A stretch of DNA of 64,000 bases from Hydrogenovibrio sp. JE_KL2 (GCF_009296185.1 NZ_WBJR01000001.1:372001-436000), one strand, 5' to 3'. Positions 45,753-53,817 are shown, counted from the first letter of the stretch. The notes: generated by a model from the sequence alone, not told the origin. A program made the numbers and translations.

Positions 45753-45771
45753 AAAATCTACCAGGTTGGGG
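45753..45771 (+). repeat. Putative DNA uptake sequence copy, left arm of the inverted pair
   Basis: AAAATCTACCAGGTTGGGG, exact A variant. Confidence 0.75.
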
Positions 45772-45785
45772 AGATAACTTTGATA

Positions 45786-45803
45786 CCCAACCTGGTAGAT
45801 TTT
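45786..45803 (-). repeat. Putative DNA uptake sequence copy, right arm of the inverted pair
   Basis: The plus strand reads CCCAACCTGGTAGATTTT, exact over 18 bases. Its last bases are part of the 8-bp target duplication of the ISL3 element. Confidence 0.75.
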
Positions 45804-45805
45804 AA
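45798..45805. repeat. Target site duplication, left copy
   Basis: GATTTTAA directly abuts the left end of the element at 45806. The same 8 bases follow the right end. ISL3-family elements make 8-bp duplications. Confidence 0.75.
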
Positions 45806-45828
45806 GGGTTTGCGGAATAGTGCGTGGA
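45806..45828 (+). repeat. Left terminal inverted repeat of the ISL3 element
   Basis: Begins GGGTTTGC and ends with the 15-bp core GGAATAGTGCGTGGA, which is repeated exactly in inverse at the right end. Confidence 0.85.
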
Positions 45829-45865
45829 GTCTAGTTTTTTAATCTTTTATCAAAAACTCAAAAAC

Positions 45866-45880
45866 GGAATAGTCAGTGGA
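45866..45880 (+). repeat. Subterminal copy of the inverted-repeat core
   Basis: GGAATAGTCAGTGGA matches 13 of 15 bases of the terminal core, in the same orientation, 52 bp inside the left end. It may be an extra transposase binding site or regulatory site near the passenger gene promoter. Confidence 0.5.
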
Positions 45881-45927
45881 AAGCTTTGTGCTAAACTTTA
45901 CTCCATAAAATGGAATGGAGTGTGGAA

Positions 45928-48366
45928 ATGGCAAAAAAGGAAGCAAAAACAGATTTATGGGTTCATGGTTTACTAAAAGAAGCAGGCATTGACCTTGAAC
46001 CCCAAGGTAGCACTATTCTTGAAATTGATAATGCCTTAAAAACAGCTTCTAAAAGCGGCTCTGGCAAAGTAGGTTTTCCTGAATTTGTTGGCGTTGTGAA
46101 AGATTTTATTCTTGTTATAGAGAATAAAGCTGATGTTGCTAAACACGTAAAGCTTGATTCAAAAGGCTTGATTAGCGGAACGGTTAAGGACGTTAAGGAT
46201 TTTGCTGTTAACGGCGCTCTTTTTTATGGCCAGCATTTAGCTCAAAACACGTCTTACAAGAAAGTTATCGCCTTTGGTATTTCTGGCGATGAAAAGAAAC
46301 ACAAAATTAGCCCATACTTTATTGATGAAACAGAGTATTACCGTGAGCTACCAGAGGTAGAGTCTTTCATCTCATTCAATGAAAATAACATTATTGAATA
46401 CTATACAAGAGAAGTTCTGCAAGAGGATACCGACCAAGAAAAAGAACTCGCTGAAATCTTACGTGATGCTTCAGAACTGCACGAAGATTTAAGGAATTAC
46501 GGAAATCTAAAAGATATTGATAAACCACTAATTGTTTCGGGTATTTTATTAGCCCTTAGAGAGGCTGAATTCGGTGGTTTTGATGTCAATCACTTAACTG
46601 GAGATGAGATTGATACAGATGGCGACAAAATATATAGCGCTATCGAAAAAAACCTTAAGCGTTCAAAAGTAGCTCCAGATGTCAAAAGGGATAAGATTCT
46701 TAGCCAGTTCTCGATTATTAAAGATACACAAATCTTAAATGAGATAAACACCACGCTGAACAAAACCCCTCTTAAGCATTTCACTGAATTTTTACATGAC
46801 AAAATTTACAAAAGCATCAAATACACAAGCTCTTCTGAGGACTATTTAGGGCGCTTTTATGGCGAATTTATGTCCTATTCTGGCGGTGATGGACAGACCC
46901 TTGGAATTGTATTAACCCCTAAGCATATTACCGACCTATTCTGTGATTTAGTTGACATCAAATCGGATGACACCGTGCTTGACCCTTGTGCGGGAACAGC
47001 AGGCTTTTTAATCGCTGCTATGCATCACATGATTGCACGAACAGACAATGAAAATAACAAGAAAAACATCCGTCAGAAACAATTACATGGTTTTGAATTA
47101 CAGCCCTATATGTTCACCATTGCCACAACCAATATGATTTTGCGAGGCGATGGAAAAAGCAATCTAATTAATCATAACTTTCTAAACGAAGACCCAAATA
47201 AGCTCCAATTAAAAGGTGCAACCGTTGGGATGATGAATCCGCCATATTCACAAGGCTCAAAGAAAAATCCAGATTTATATGAGATTGCCTTTACAGAGCA
47301 CTTGCTAGATTCATTATTAGAAGGCGGTCGGGCAATTGTGATTATTCCGCAATCCTCTTTAACAGGGAAATCTAAGGAAGAAAAAGCAATAAAGGCGAAC
47401 ATCCTTAAAAACCATACGCTAGAAGGCGTTATCTCGCTCAATAAAGACACGTTTTATGGTGTGGGAACCATTCCATGTATTGCCATTTTTACGGCTGGCG
47501 AACCTCATCCAGAAGACAAGGAGTGTAAGTTTATCGACTTTAGAGAGGATGGGTTTAAAGTTAGTCCTCATGTTGGATTGATTGAAACAGAACAAGCTAA
47601 AGACAAGAAGCAACACCTTTTAGATGTTTGGTTTGACCGCATTGAAGCAGAAAGTAAATTCTGCGTTAAAACAACTGTTGAAGCGGATGATGAGTGGCTT
47701 CATAGCTTCTATTACTTCAATGATGAGCTACCAAGTGATGCTGACTTTGAAAAAACTATCGTGGATTATCTGACGTTTGAATCGTCGATGATTATGCAGG
47801 GTCGGGAATATCTTTTTAATTCAATAGGCTCCAAGAAGGTTTTTGTAGACATTGAAAGCCTTGATGATAAGGGATGGCATGAATTCTTCCTAAAGGACAT
47901 TTTTCAAGTTGTTCAGCGTGGTAAGCGTCTCACTAAAGCAAACCAAACAGAAGGAAATCACCCTTATGTTTCATCAACCGCAATGAATAATGGGGTGGAT
48001 AACTTTATTGGAAATGAAGAGGGTGTTCGCATATTCTCAAGTTGTTTGACTATCGCAAACAGTGGAAGCGTTGGCTCAAGCTTTTATCACCCGTACAAAT
48101 TTGTCGCAAGTGACCATGTGACTCATTTACAAAATGATAAGTTCGACCGCCATATCTACCTGTTCATAGCGACTTTAACAAACAGGCTGTCGGATAAATA
48201 CAACTTCAATAGAGAGATTAACGACAAACGCATTTCAAGAGATAAAATCATGCTTCCCACCCAAGATGACGGAAGCCCTGATTTTGAATATATGAGGCAA
48301 TATATGATGAATCTGGAATATCAGAAACGGAATCAATATCTTGACTACATTCAAAGTCAAAGTTGA
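45928..48366 (+). CDS. Type IIG-like restriction-modification enzyme (nuclease-methylase-specificity fusion) carried by the IS
   Basis: The polypeptide has about 812 residues from the ATG at 45928 (GGAG site); the frame opens at 45910. Counting from 45910, the N-terminal part has a PD-(D/E)xK-like site, Asp 65 then ENK (71-73) in DFILVIENKAD. A helical domain precedes an N6-adenine methylase with DPCAGTAG (358-365) and NPPY (443-446). The C-terminal part, from about residue 660, resembles one type I HsdS target-recognition domain (HEFFLKDIFQVVQRGKRL). One chain thus holds cutting, methylating and DNA-recognising parts, as BcgI-like type IIG enzymes do. Activity is inferred. No separate R, M or S gene is present. 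Confidence 0.8.
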   Translation: MAKKEAKTDLWVHGLLKEAGIDLEPQGSTILEIDNALKTASKSGSGKVGFPEFVGVVKDFILVIENKADVAKHVKLDSKGLISGTVKDVKDFAVNGALFYGQHLAQNTSYKKVIAFGISGDEKKHKISPYFIDETEYYRELPEVESFISFNENNIIEYYTREVLQEDTDQEKELAEILRDASELHEDLRNYGNLKDIDKPLIVSGILLALREAEFGGFDVNHLTGDEIDTDGDKIYSAIEKNLKRSKVAPDVKRDKILSQFSIIKDTQILNEINTTLNKTPLKHFTEFLHDKIYKSIKYTSSSEDYLGRFYGEFMSYSGGDGQTLGIVLTPKHITDLFCDLVDIKSDDTVLDPCAGTAGFLIAAMHHMIARTDNENNKKNIRQKQLHGFELQPYMFTIATTNMILRGDGKSNLINHNFLNEDPNKLQLKGATVGMMNPPYSQGSKKNPDLYEIAFTEHLLDSLLEGGRAIVIIPQSSLTGKSKEEKAIKANILKNHTLEGVISLNKDTFYGVGTIPCIAIFTAGEPHPEDKECKFIDFREDGFKVSPHVGLIETEQAKDKKQHLLDVWFDRIEAESKFCVKTTVEADDEWLHSFYYFNDELPSDADFEKTIVDYLTFESSMIMQGREYLFNSIGSKKVFVDIESLDDKGWHEFFLKDIFQVVQRGKRLTKANQTEGNHPYVSSTAMNNGVDNFIGNEEGVRIFSSCLTIANSGSVGSSFYHPYKFVASDHVTHLQNDKFDRHIYLFIATLTNRLSDKYNFNREINDKRISRDKIMLPTQDDGSPDFEYMRQYMMNLEYQKRNQYLDYIQSQS

Positions 48367-48379
48367 GTAACGCTTATTT

Positions 48380-49744
48380 ATGAGCTTGCTCAATCTGCAA
48401 AGCTTTCATGTTCTCTCTCAACAAGAGCATGAAAGCCATTTAGAAATCACCGTAGAAAACCTGTTTAAGCCACAAGCCTGTCCGCATTGCGGCTTTACAC
48501 AACTCTACTCCCACGACAAAACAGAGCAGATTTTCTTTGACATGCCGATGCAGGGAAAACCTCTTGTCCTAAAAACGCAACGTGTCCGCTACAAATGCCG
48601 TTCATGTGGTAAAACTTTTCGGGAGCCTTTAGCTGATATTGATGGTAAGCGTTTAATGACAACTCGACTCAAAGAGTACATTCAAAAGCGTTCCATGAGC
48701 GATACCTTTGCAGTGGTTGCCAGAGAAACAGGTCTGGATGAGAAAACGATTCGTCATGTTTTTGATGATTACGTTGCGGAAAAATCTAAAGAAATGCCAT
48801 TCGAAACGCCTAGAGTGCTTGGCATTGATGAATTAAAGTTAGTCGGTAGCTATCGTTGCATCTTAACCAATATTGAGAAGTGTAGCGTTTTTGATATGTT
48901 GCCCTCTCGAAAGAAAGCCGATGTTATGAAACACTTAAAATCTCTTAAAAATCCTGAGAAGGTTGAAATAGTGACAATGGATATGTGGTTGCCTTATAGA
49001 GATACGGTCAAGCAGATTTTACCTGATGCTGTGATAGTAATTGATAAATTCCACATTGTCGCCACTGCCTCAAAATGTCTTGAAAAAGCTTGTAAAGGCA
49101 TTCGCAGCCAGCTCGAAAAAAAAGAGCGTATCAAAAAGAATGACCGTTTTGTTCTGTTAAAGCGTCGCCATTCATTGACCGATAAAGAGGTTATAAAACT
49201 ACAACAATGGTCAGCAAGGTTTCCAGATTTAGGGTTGGCCTATGATGCAAAAGAAGCGTTTTATTGTCTGTTTGACCAAGGCTTAGATTCCAAAGCCGCA
49301 GAGCAAGCTTTAATTGATTGGCAAAGAGGCTTATCACCTCAAATTGCACATTACTTTGAAGCTTTAACAACTGCATTATCGAACTGGATGCCAGAAATTT
49401 TGAATGGCTTTGTTTTTGATTACGAAATAACAAATGCCTATACTGAGAGCATTAATCGCTATGCAAAGGATGTTCAGCGTATGGGTAGAGGATACAGTTT
49501 TAATGTGGTAAGGGCTAAAATGCTCTACAACGCAGAGGCAAATAAACCAACAACCAGTACGATTCGCAAGAAGAAGCGAAAACCTATTGAAGAAGCACCT
49601 GTCTTTTATTTAATGTTGGATAACCTTACTGGTTCAGCTTCACAAAAACAGAAATACAGAACAGAAATTATTGAAGAAAAACGCTATTACGGTGCTCACA
49701 TTCCCACTCTTTGCGAATTACTCGAAAAAGGTGAATTTGACTAA
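48380..49744 (+). CDS. ISL3-family transposase
   Basis: A 454-residue DDE transposase. The N-terminal zinc ribbon has CPHCG (34-38) and YKCRSCGKTF (72-81), then a helix-turn-helix region. GIDELKLVGSYRCILTNIEK, VTMDMWLPYRDTVKQILPDAVIVIDKFHIV and TNAYTESINRYAKD carry the DDE residues of the ISL3 group. Full length with no frameshift, so probably active. The start is 13 bp after the restriction gene stop, so both are likely on one transcript. Confidence 0.95.
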   Translation: MSLLNLQSFHVLSQQEHESHLEITVENLFKPQACPHCGFTQLYSHDKTEQIFFDMPMQGKPLVLKTQRVRYKCRSCGKTFREPLADIDGKRLMTTRLKEYIQKRSMSDTFAVVARETGLDEKTIRHVFDDYVAEKSKEMPFETPRVLGIDELKLVGSYRCILTNIEKCSVFDMLPSRKKADVMKHLKSLKNPEKVEIVTMDMWLPYRDTVKQILPDAVIVIDKFHIVATASKCLEKACKGIRSQLEKKERIKKNDRFVLLKRRHSLTDKEVIKLQQWSARFPDLGLAYDAKEAFYCLFDQGLDSKAAEQALIDWQRGLSPQIAHYFEALTTALSNWMPEILNGFVFDYEITNAYTESINRYAKDVQRMGRGYSFNVVRAKMLYNAEANKPTTSTIRKKKRKPIEEAPVFYLMLDNLTGSASQKQKYRTEIIEEKRYYGAHIPTLCELLEKGEFD

Positions 49745-49790
49745 ATTCCCAATTTAGCTGGAACGTGTGTGGAATTCATTTAATAGATTT

Positions 49791-49813
49791 TCCACGCACT
49801 ATTCCAGGTCCCC
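49791..49813 (-). repeat. Right terminal inverted repeat of the ISL3 element
   Basis: The plus strand reads TCCACGCACTATTCC followed by AGGTCCCC to 49813. The core is exactly inverse to the left end. Confidence 0.85.
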
Positions 49814-49821
49814 GATTTTAA
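49814..49821. repeat. Target site duplication, right copy
   Basis: GATTTTAA, identical to 45798-45805, directly after the right end. Confidence 0.75.
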
Positions 49822-49832
49822 AGGACAGTGTA

Positions 49833-50081
49833 TTAGGGTGCTTCGTTAGTGTTGTCTGATTGTCTGCGCTCTTCGGCTTGGCGTTCGGCTTCGTATTTCT
49901 CTCGAATTTGATGGGTGTAGCGATAGGTGATCCACAAAATTGGAAAAACGATAATCAGCGAATAGATCATGGACATAATACTTGCCGCAACTGTCGTGCC
50001 TTGCAGATGAACCGCCAAGCCGACAATGAACATAATCAACAGGCTGTTTCTCAATGCACGTTTAAAAGGGGACTGAAGCAT
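49833..50081 (-). CDS. Small membrane protein, 82 aa
   Basis: A hypothetical protein with two transmembrane segments, residues 12-28 (SLLIMFIVGLAVHLQG) and 33-53 (ASIMSMIYSLIIVFPILWITY), and a charged cytoplasmic tail rich in Glu, Arg and Gln. AAAGGAA precedes the ATG. It follows the DUF1841 gene by 18 bp. The stop is 11 bp from the right target duplication, so the ISL3 element separated the gene from its old terminator. Confidence 0.75.
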   Translation of the reverse strand: MLQSPFKRALRNSLLIMFIVGLAVHLQGTTVAASIMSMIYSLIIVFPILWITYRYTHQIREKYEAERQAEERRQSDNTNEAP

Positions 50082-50099
50082 GGCGTTTCCTTTAAAGAG

Positions 50100-50531
50100 T
50101 TAGTTTTCCAGCAGTGCCTGCAGGCATTTCAAATAAGCCTGCTCATCAGGTTCGGTTTGGTTACGTTGCGCTTGCCACATGGCTTCCGCCAGACATTCCA
50201 TCATGGCATGTTCAGTTTCATGAACATCTCTTAGACGTTCACCCAATTTCTTGTAAACGGCCTGAATGCCTACCGGGCGATCCATGGAGACTTGTTCCTG
50301 CAGTCCCAAGTGCATTCCCATGTGAAGAAAAGGATTGGTTTCGCCCATCTCTGGGAAATAGTTATTGCCAAGATGTTGACTGTTGGTCAGCATGGCATGG
50401 TATTCAGGGTGCATTTCAATGACGCGGGCGACAAGGGTTTCCATCGCATCCAAAGGTTCGTTATTGCGCGCCTTTTGCCAAGTGTCCACGTAGAATTGAC
50501 GCAGGCGGTCTCTTTCGGTTGTGTAAATCAT
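50100..50531 (-). CDS. DUF1841 family protein
   Basis: A 143-residue soluble protein of the DUF1841 family found in gamma- and betaproteobacteria: HPEYHAMLTNSQHLGNNYFPEMGETNPFLHMGMHLGLQEQVSMDRPVGI is typical. The many His, Met and Glu residues hint at metal binding, but function is unknown. First gene of a two-gene operon with the small membrane protein. Confidence 0.88.
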   Translation of the reverse strand: MIYTTERDRLRQFYVDTWQKARNNEPLDAMETLVARVIEMHPEYHAMLTNSQHLGNNYFPEMGETNPFLHMGMHLGLQEQVSMDRPVGIQAVYKKLGERLRDVHETEHAMMECLAEAMWQAQRNQTEPDEQAYLKCLQALLEN

Positions 50532-50659
50532 TTCAATCTTGTAACTCTATGGGTATTAGCACTATTTTAACGAATTACGCTACCGGGTTGGAAAGTAATC
50601 GGCAATGCGGCAGACTGACATTGAACCTGTTAAACTGAGCTGAAACTGCTAAAATCATT

Positions 50660-50752
50660 ATGAGTGATGAAATAACACAAACCATCAATACGCGCAAACT
50701 TGCCTACAAACTGGGAGAAAACTCTTGTTACAAAGACCTAGGTTATCGTTAA
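50660..50752 (+). CDS. Possible 30-aa leader peptide overlapping the next gene
   Basis: An ATG frame MSDEITQTINTRKLAYKLGE... ends at a TAA 28 bp into the next gene in another frame. No clear ribosome site precedes it. It could couple translation to the TTG-started gene at 50725, or be a chance frame. Confidence 0.2.
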   Translation: MSDEITQTINTRKLAYKLGENSCYKDLGYR

Positions 50753-51267
50753 AAATAATTCATACGAGTCTTCGTGTGCGCTATTTCTTGGCGGTTATGG
50801 TCGGTTTGGCGCTGTTTTCTTCACCAACATTCTCGCAGGAAAGTAGCGCGGAAGAAATATTGGAAAGTCATCCTCTTGGGCTGGTCAGTCCTGAGATTCA
50901 AGCAGAATTAAGCAATGAAGCTTTACACACTCAACTGGTCACTGCGGCCATTGAGTACGACACCTTTAACCAACGATGCAGAGGGGTGAGCGCAGCCTAT
51001 AACGAGTCAAAAGTGAACCGTTTGTTTCTGAACAAGTTCGGCATCACCATGAACGACTATATGATGAACTATATGTCGAAGGACGCCAACGACCCCAGAG
51101 ACGTGAAACAGAAAATCGTTAACCGTGTCTATCAGAGCATCGCCAAGATGGGCGGTTGCCAACCAGCCCGATCCAAAGGACTGGAAAAAAACCTGAAAGA
51201 CGAATACCGTAATCTGTACCATCAGGTCGAAAAATCTACTTGGTTCCCAAACGTTCATAACGATTGA
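50725..51267 (+). CDS. Hypothetical exported protein, 180 aa
   Basis: The TTG at 50725 has GGGAG at good spacing; a GTG at 50776 is the alternative. A signal peptide (RYFLAVMVGLALFSSPTFSQ) precedes a mature domain with three cysteines and a helical, charged text (ESKVNRLFLNKFGITMNDYMMNYM). No family recognised. It should be periplasmic and stands apart from its neighbours, 61 bp before the glycerate kinase gene. Confidence 0.65.
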   Translation: MLQRPRLSLKIIHTSLRVRYFLAVMVGLALFSSPTFSQESSAEEILESHPLGLVSPEIQAELSNEALHTQLVTAAIEYDTFNQRCRGVSAAYNESKVNRLFLNKFGITMNDYMMNYMSKDANDPRDVKQKIVNRVYQSIAKMGGCQPARSKGLEKNLKDEYRNLYHQVEKSTWFPNVHND

Positions 51268-51328
51268 TCGTTAATTAACAGGCTGTTTCCTTAAATTTAA
51301 ACGCAGTTTAGAACTGAAGGCATCGTTT

Positions 51329-52468
51329 ATGAAGATTTTAATTGCCCCTGATTCATTTAAAGGCAGTTTGGAAGCGGTTACTTTTTGTGAAGTCGCCACG
51401 CAAGCCATTCACAGTATCTACCCCAATGCCGAAGTCATCAGTCAGCCGATGGCTGATGGCGGCGAAGGGTTGGTTGACACCTTATCCAGCCTTGACGGTG
51501 CCGAACGTATTTCTGTCATAGTGCAAGACCCGGTTGGTAAAGCGATTACCGCCAATTATGCCTATCTTCAAGAATCTCAAACCGCCATTATCGAGATGGC
51601 AGCCGCATCTGGTTTACCCTTGCTGAAACCTGATCAACGTAAGGCGATGAAAACCTCAACCTATGGTACCGGTCAACTCATACAGGACGCGCTTTCCAGA
51701 GGTGCCAAACATTTCATTCTAGGGCTGGGCGGCAGTGCCACTACCGATGCCGGTATCGGGTGTTTGTCGGCAATGGGCTTTCAATTTCTCAACACAAATC
51801 AAGAACATGTCTCTTTGGATGGTGAGGGCTTGTTGGCTTTGGAAACCATTATTCCGCCAACCAATTTGGCTTTAGACAGCATCAGCGTTCAAGTGGCGTG
51901 CGATATTTCCAATCCACTGTATGGCGAAACAGGGGCAGCCTATATGTTTGGTCCACAAAAAGGTGCGTCATCAGAAGAAGTGGCATTATTGGATCAGGGG
52001 TTGCGAAACTTTGCACGTGTGGTCAAGAAGGATTTGCAGTTAGAAGTCGCAGAGCTTGCCGGTGCGGGTGCAGCAGGCGGCATGGGTGCAGGGCTAAGGC
52101 TCATCGGTGGGCGGTTGGAATCCGGTTTTAAAATCGTCTCCGAGTTGCTGCAACTGGAGCAACAGTTTCAAACACATCAATTCGATTTGGTCATCACTGG
52201 AGAAGGACAGTTCAACGAGCAAAGCCAATACGGCAAGGTGCCGGTCGAGGTTGCCAAGCTTGCCAAGAAATATAAGGTATTCGTTGTCGGCATTGTCGGC
52301 GGCATTGATTTTCCGATTGCCGATATCCATAAGCTTGGCATTGATGCCATCTTCAGTATTACCGACAGACCTTTGGCGTTGGAAGATTGTTTTAAAGAAG
52401 CCAGGCCATTACTTTTTAATTTGATTCAGAACATTGTCAGACTAACGTTTAGAGATATTCAGGCGTAA
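51329..52468 (+). CDS. Glycerate kinase (GarK/GlxK family)
   Basis: A 379-residue kinase that phosphorylates D-glycerate, probably to 2-phosphoglycerate, linking glycolate salvage to central metabolism. IAPDSFKGSLEAVTFCEVA, QPMADGGEGLVDTL, LGGSATTDAGIGCLSAMGF and TGEGQFNEQSQYGKVPVEVAKLAK are characteristic. In a CO2-fixing cell it could recover 2-phosphoglycolate carbon; that role is inferred. Confidence 0.93.
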   Translation: MKILIAPDSFKGSLEAVTFCEVATQAIHSIYPNAEVISQPMADGGEGLVDTLSSLDGAERISVIVQDPVGKAITANYAYLQESQTAIIEMAAASGLPLLKPDQRKAMKTSTYGTGQLIQDALSRGAKHFILGLGGSATTDAGIGCLSAMGFQFLNTNQEHVSLDGEGLLALETIIPPTNLALDSISVQVACDISNPLYGETGAAYMFGPQKGASSEEVALLDQGLRNFARVVKKDLQLEVAELAGAGAAGGMGAGLRLIGGRLESGFKIVSELLQLEQQFQTHQFDLVITGEGQFNEQSQYGKVPVEVAKLAKKYKVFVVGIVGGIDFPIADIHKLGIDAIFSITDRPLALEDCFKEARPLLFNLIQNIVRLTFRDIQA

Positions 52469-52545
52469 AATATTAGCTGAGAATGGCTTGAATGCTTTTC
52501 TGCTAGTGGTTTATGACGATATAAAGCTCATTAAGGAGTCGTGTG

Positions 52546-52773
52546 ATGGGTGAAATGTACGATGAATATCAAAAGATGCTGGATCAAGGCATCTATGAGG
52601 ATGAAGAAGACCTGATGAATCAAGAAGGTCTAAGTTATGACGATTTGTATAAAGACGATGATGAATATGACGAAGAGGATGACTTCGTCGAAGATTTCGA
52701 TGATGGTCTGGGTAATAGGTTAGAAGATGATTTGGATAACGATTTGAACGATGAGTTCAATAAAGACTACTAG
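52546..52773 (+). CDS. Very acidic small protein, 75 aa
   Basis: About 33 of 75 residues are Asp or Glu, spread over the whole length, with a few Tyr and Leu and almost no basic residues. The ATG at 52546 follows AAGGAG. No family recognised. Such composition is seen in DNA mimics and in chaperone-like acidic proteins; neither can be claimed here. A 9-bp palindromic hairpin (GCCGTTAAA/TTTAACGGC, 52794-52812) lies after it. Confidence 0.6.
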   Translation: MGEMYDEYQKMLDQGIYEDEEDLMNQEGLSYDDLYKDDDEYDEEDDFVEDFDDGLGNRLEDDLDNDLNDEFNKDY

Positions 52774-52886
52774 GATGGTGGCGTAACTTGATTGCCGTTA
52801 AAATTTAACGGCGTGCATATTCTTGAGCATAGGTAGCAACCACTATTCGTCCTAGGGTTTGCTACACACTTCTGGATTTCATATCA

Positions 52887-52905
52887 AAAATCTACCAGGT
52901 TGGGG
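52887..52905 (+). repeat. Putative DNA uptake sequence copy at the 3' end of the beta-lactamase gene
   Basis: AAAATCTACCAGGTTGGGG, exact. It abuts the stop codon of the beta-lactamase gene. Confidence 0.72.
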
Positions 52906-53817
52906 TTAATGCGGCGAAAACTGATCGCTGATAATTCTCCCCACTTGTTCAAGTACATGGTTTCTGGTTTCAAAAGGTTCTTTGCTGCCAGTGTAATAAA
53001 CCGCCACTAAAATCGGGTCATCGGCATCCGGCCACATGATGGCGATGTCGTTCATCGCACCATTGTTTCCAGAACCGGTTTTATCACCGATAGGCCAGTA
53101 GGTCGGAATGCCGGCACGAAGCTTATTGGCACCAGTTGTGTTATTTAGCATCCATTGTGTGAGTTGGTTTTTTGAAGCTTCTGACAACACATGTCCCAAA
53201 AGGATTTTCTTCATGCTTTTCAACATGGCGTTGGGCGTTGTGGTATCGCGTTCATCACCAGGTATATTGGTGTTGAGATGGGGCTCAATACGATCAACAC
53301 GGGTTTCCCTGTCACCAATGCTTCGCATAAAGGTCGTCAGTCCTTGCGGGCCTCGAACAGGCTCAAACAGCAAGTTGGCGGCAGTATTATCACTATGTTG
53401 AAGCGCGGCCGCCAGTAATTGCGAAACGGTCATTTCGCCCTCGCCATTATGTAGGTTTTTTCGCGTGATGGGGGCATAGTTCAACAGGTCAGAAGTGGAG
53501 TAGGTGACAACACGACTAAGAGACTCTTCTTTGGCATCTACTTTGGCGAGCACTGAAGCCGCTAGCAGGAACTTAAAGGTACTACACAAAGCAAAGCGTT
53601 CATTGCCTCGGTATTGCAGTTGAAAGCCACTACTGGCGTCCCAAACCGCGACGCCAAGACGCCCGCCGAAAGTAGATTCCAGCTCTGAGATTTGCTGTTT
53701 GAAGTTTGCTTGGGCACTTTTCAAGCTATCGGCATAGGCTGGGGCGACAAACAGCCATAATGACAGGGTAAAGAAAGAAGACACTATCGTTGTTTTGACA
53801 GTCTGTAATACTTTCAT
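52906..53817 (-). CDS. bla: Class A beta-lactamase
   Basis: A periplasmic serine hydrolase of 303 residues from the ATG at 53817 (AAAGGA site), with a signal peptide (SSFFTLSLWLFVAPAYA). Motifs by Ambler scheme: CSTFKF (Cys 69, Ser 70, Lys 73), HSDN (130 loop), EPHLN (Glu 166, Asn 170) and DKTGSG (Lys 234, Thr 235, Ser 237, Gly 238). Gly 238 rules out the Cys 69-Cys 238 bridge of KPC-like carbapenemases; Ser 237 recalls CTX-M. It stands alone with no mobile element beside it. Substrate range is unknown. Confidence 0.94.
   Translation of the reverse strand: MKVLQTVKTTIVSSFFTLSLWLFVAPAYADSLKSAQANFKQQISELESTFGGRLGVAVWDASSGFQLQYRGNERFALCSTFKFLLAASVLAKVDAKEESLSRVVTYSTSDLLNYAPITRKNLHNGEGEMTVSQLLAAALQHSDNTAANLLFEPVRGPQGLTTFMRSIGDRETRVDRIEPHLNTNIPGDERDTTTPNAMLKSMKKILLGHVLSEASKNQLTQWMLNNTTGANKLRAGIPTYWPIGDKTGSGNNGAMNDIAIMWPDADDPILVAVYYTGSKEPFETRNHVLEQVGRIISDQFSPH

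Larger units (their letters stand above)
45753..45803. terminator. Perfect 18-bp inverted pair of the putative uptake sequence, acting as terminator
   Basis: AAAATCTACCAGGTTGGG (45753-45770) and its exact reverse complement (45786-45803) pair over 18 bp around 15 bases. TTTT follows on both strands. This is the layout of paired uptake sequences that serve as terminators in Neisseria and Haemophilus. Before the ISL3 element inserted 3 bp to the right, it would have stood just behind the stop of the 50.1-49.8 kb minus-strand operon. Confidence 0.8.
45806..49813. mobile_element. Complete ISL3-family element (4008 bp) carrying a restriction-modification gene
   Basis: The element is bounded by 8-bp direct repeats GATTTTAA. 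Its ends are inverted: both begin GGG, five variable bases follow, then both read GGAATAGTGCGTGGA (45814-45828 and its complement 49791-49805), 18 of 23 identical. It holds two genes on the plus strand, a nuclease-methylase-specificity fusion and an ISL3 transposase, 13 bp apart. Passenger genes are known in this IS family; this one being a whole restriction-modification enzyme is the notable point. No dispersed uptake-like motif lies inside, which fits recent arrival. Confidence 0.85.

Noticed and set aside
45814-45828. Element ends at GGAATAG with a different target duplication
   Set aside because: The 8 bases next to these ends differ (GGGTTTGC and AGGTCCCC). Moving the ends out by 8 gives GGG termini and an exact 8-bp duplication.
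45928-48366. Passenger gene as plain type I HsdM
   Set aside because: HsdM has no N-terminal ExK nuclease-like part and no C-terminal recognition domain; no hsdS or hsdR lies nearby.
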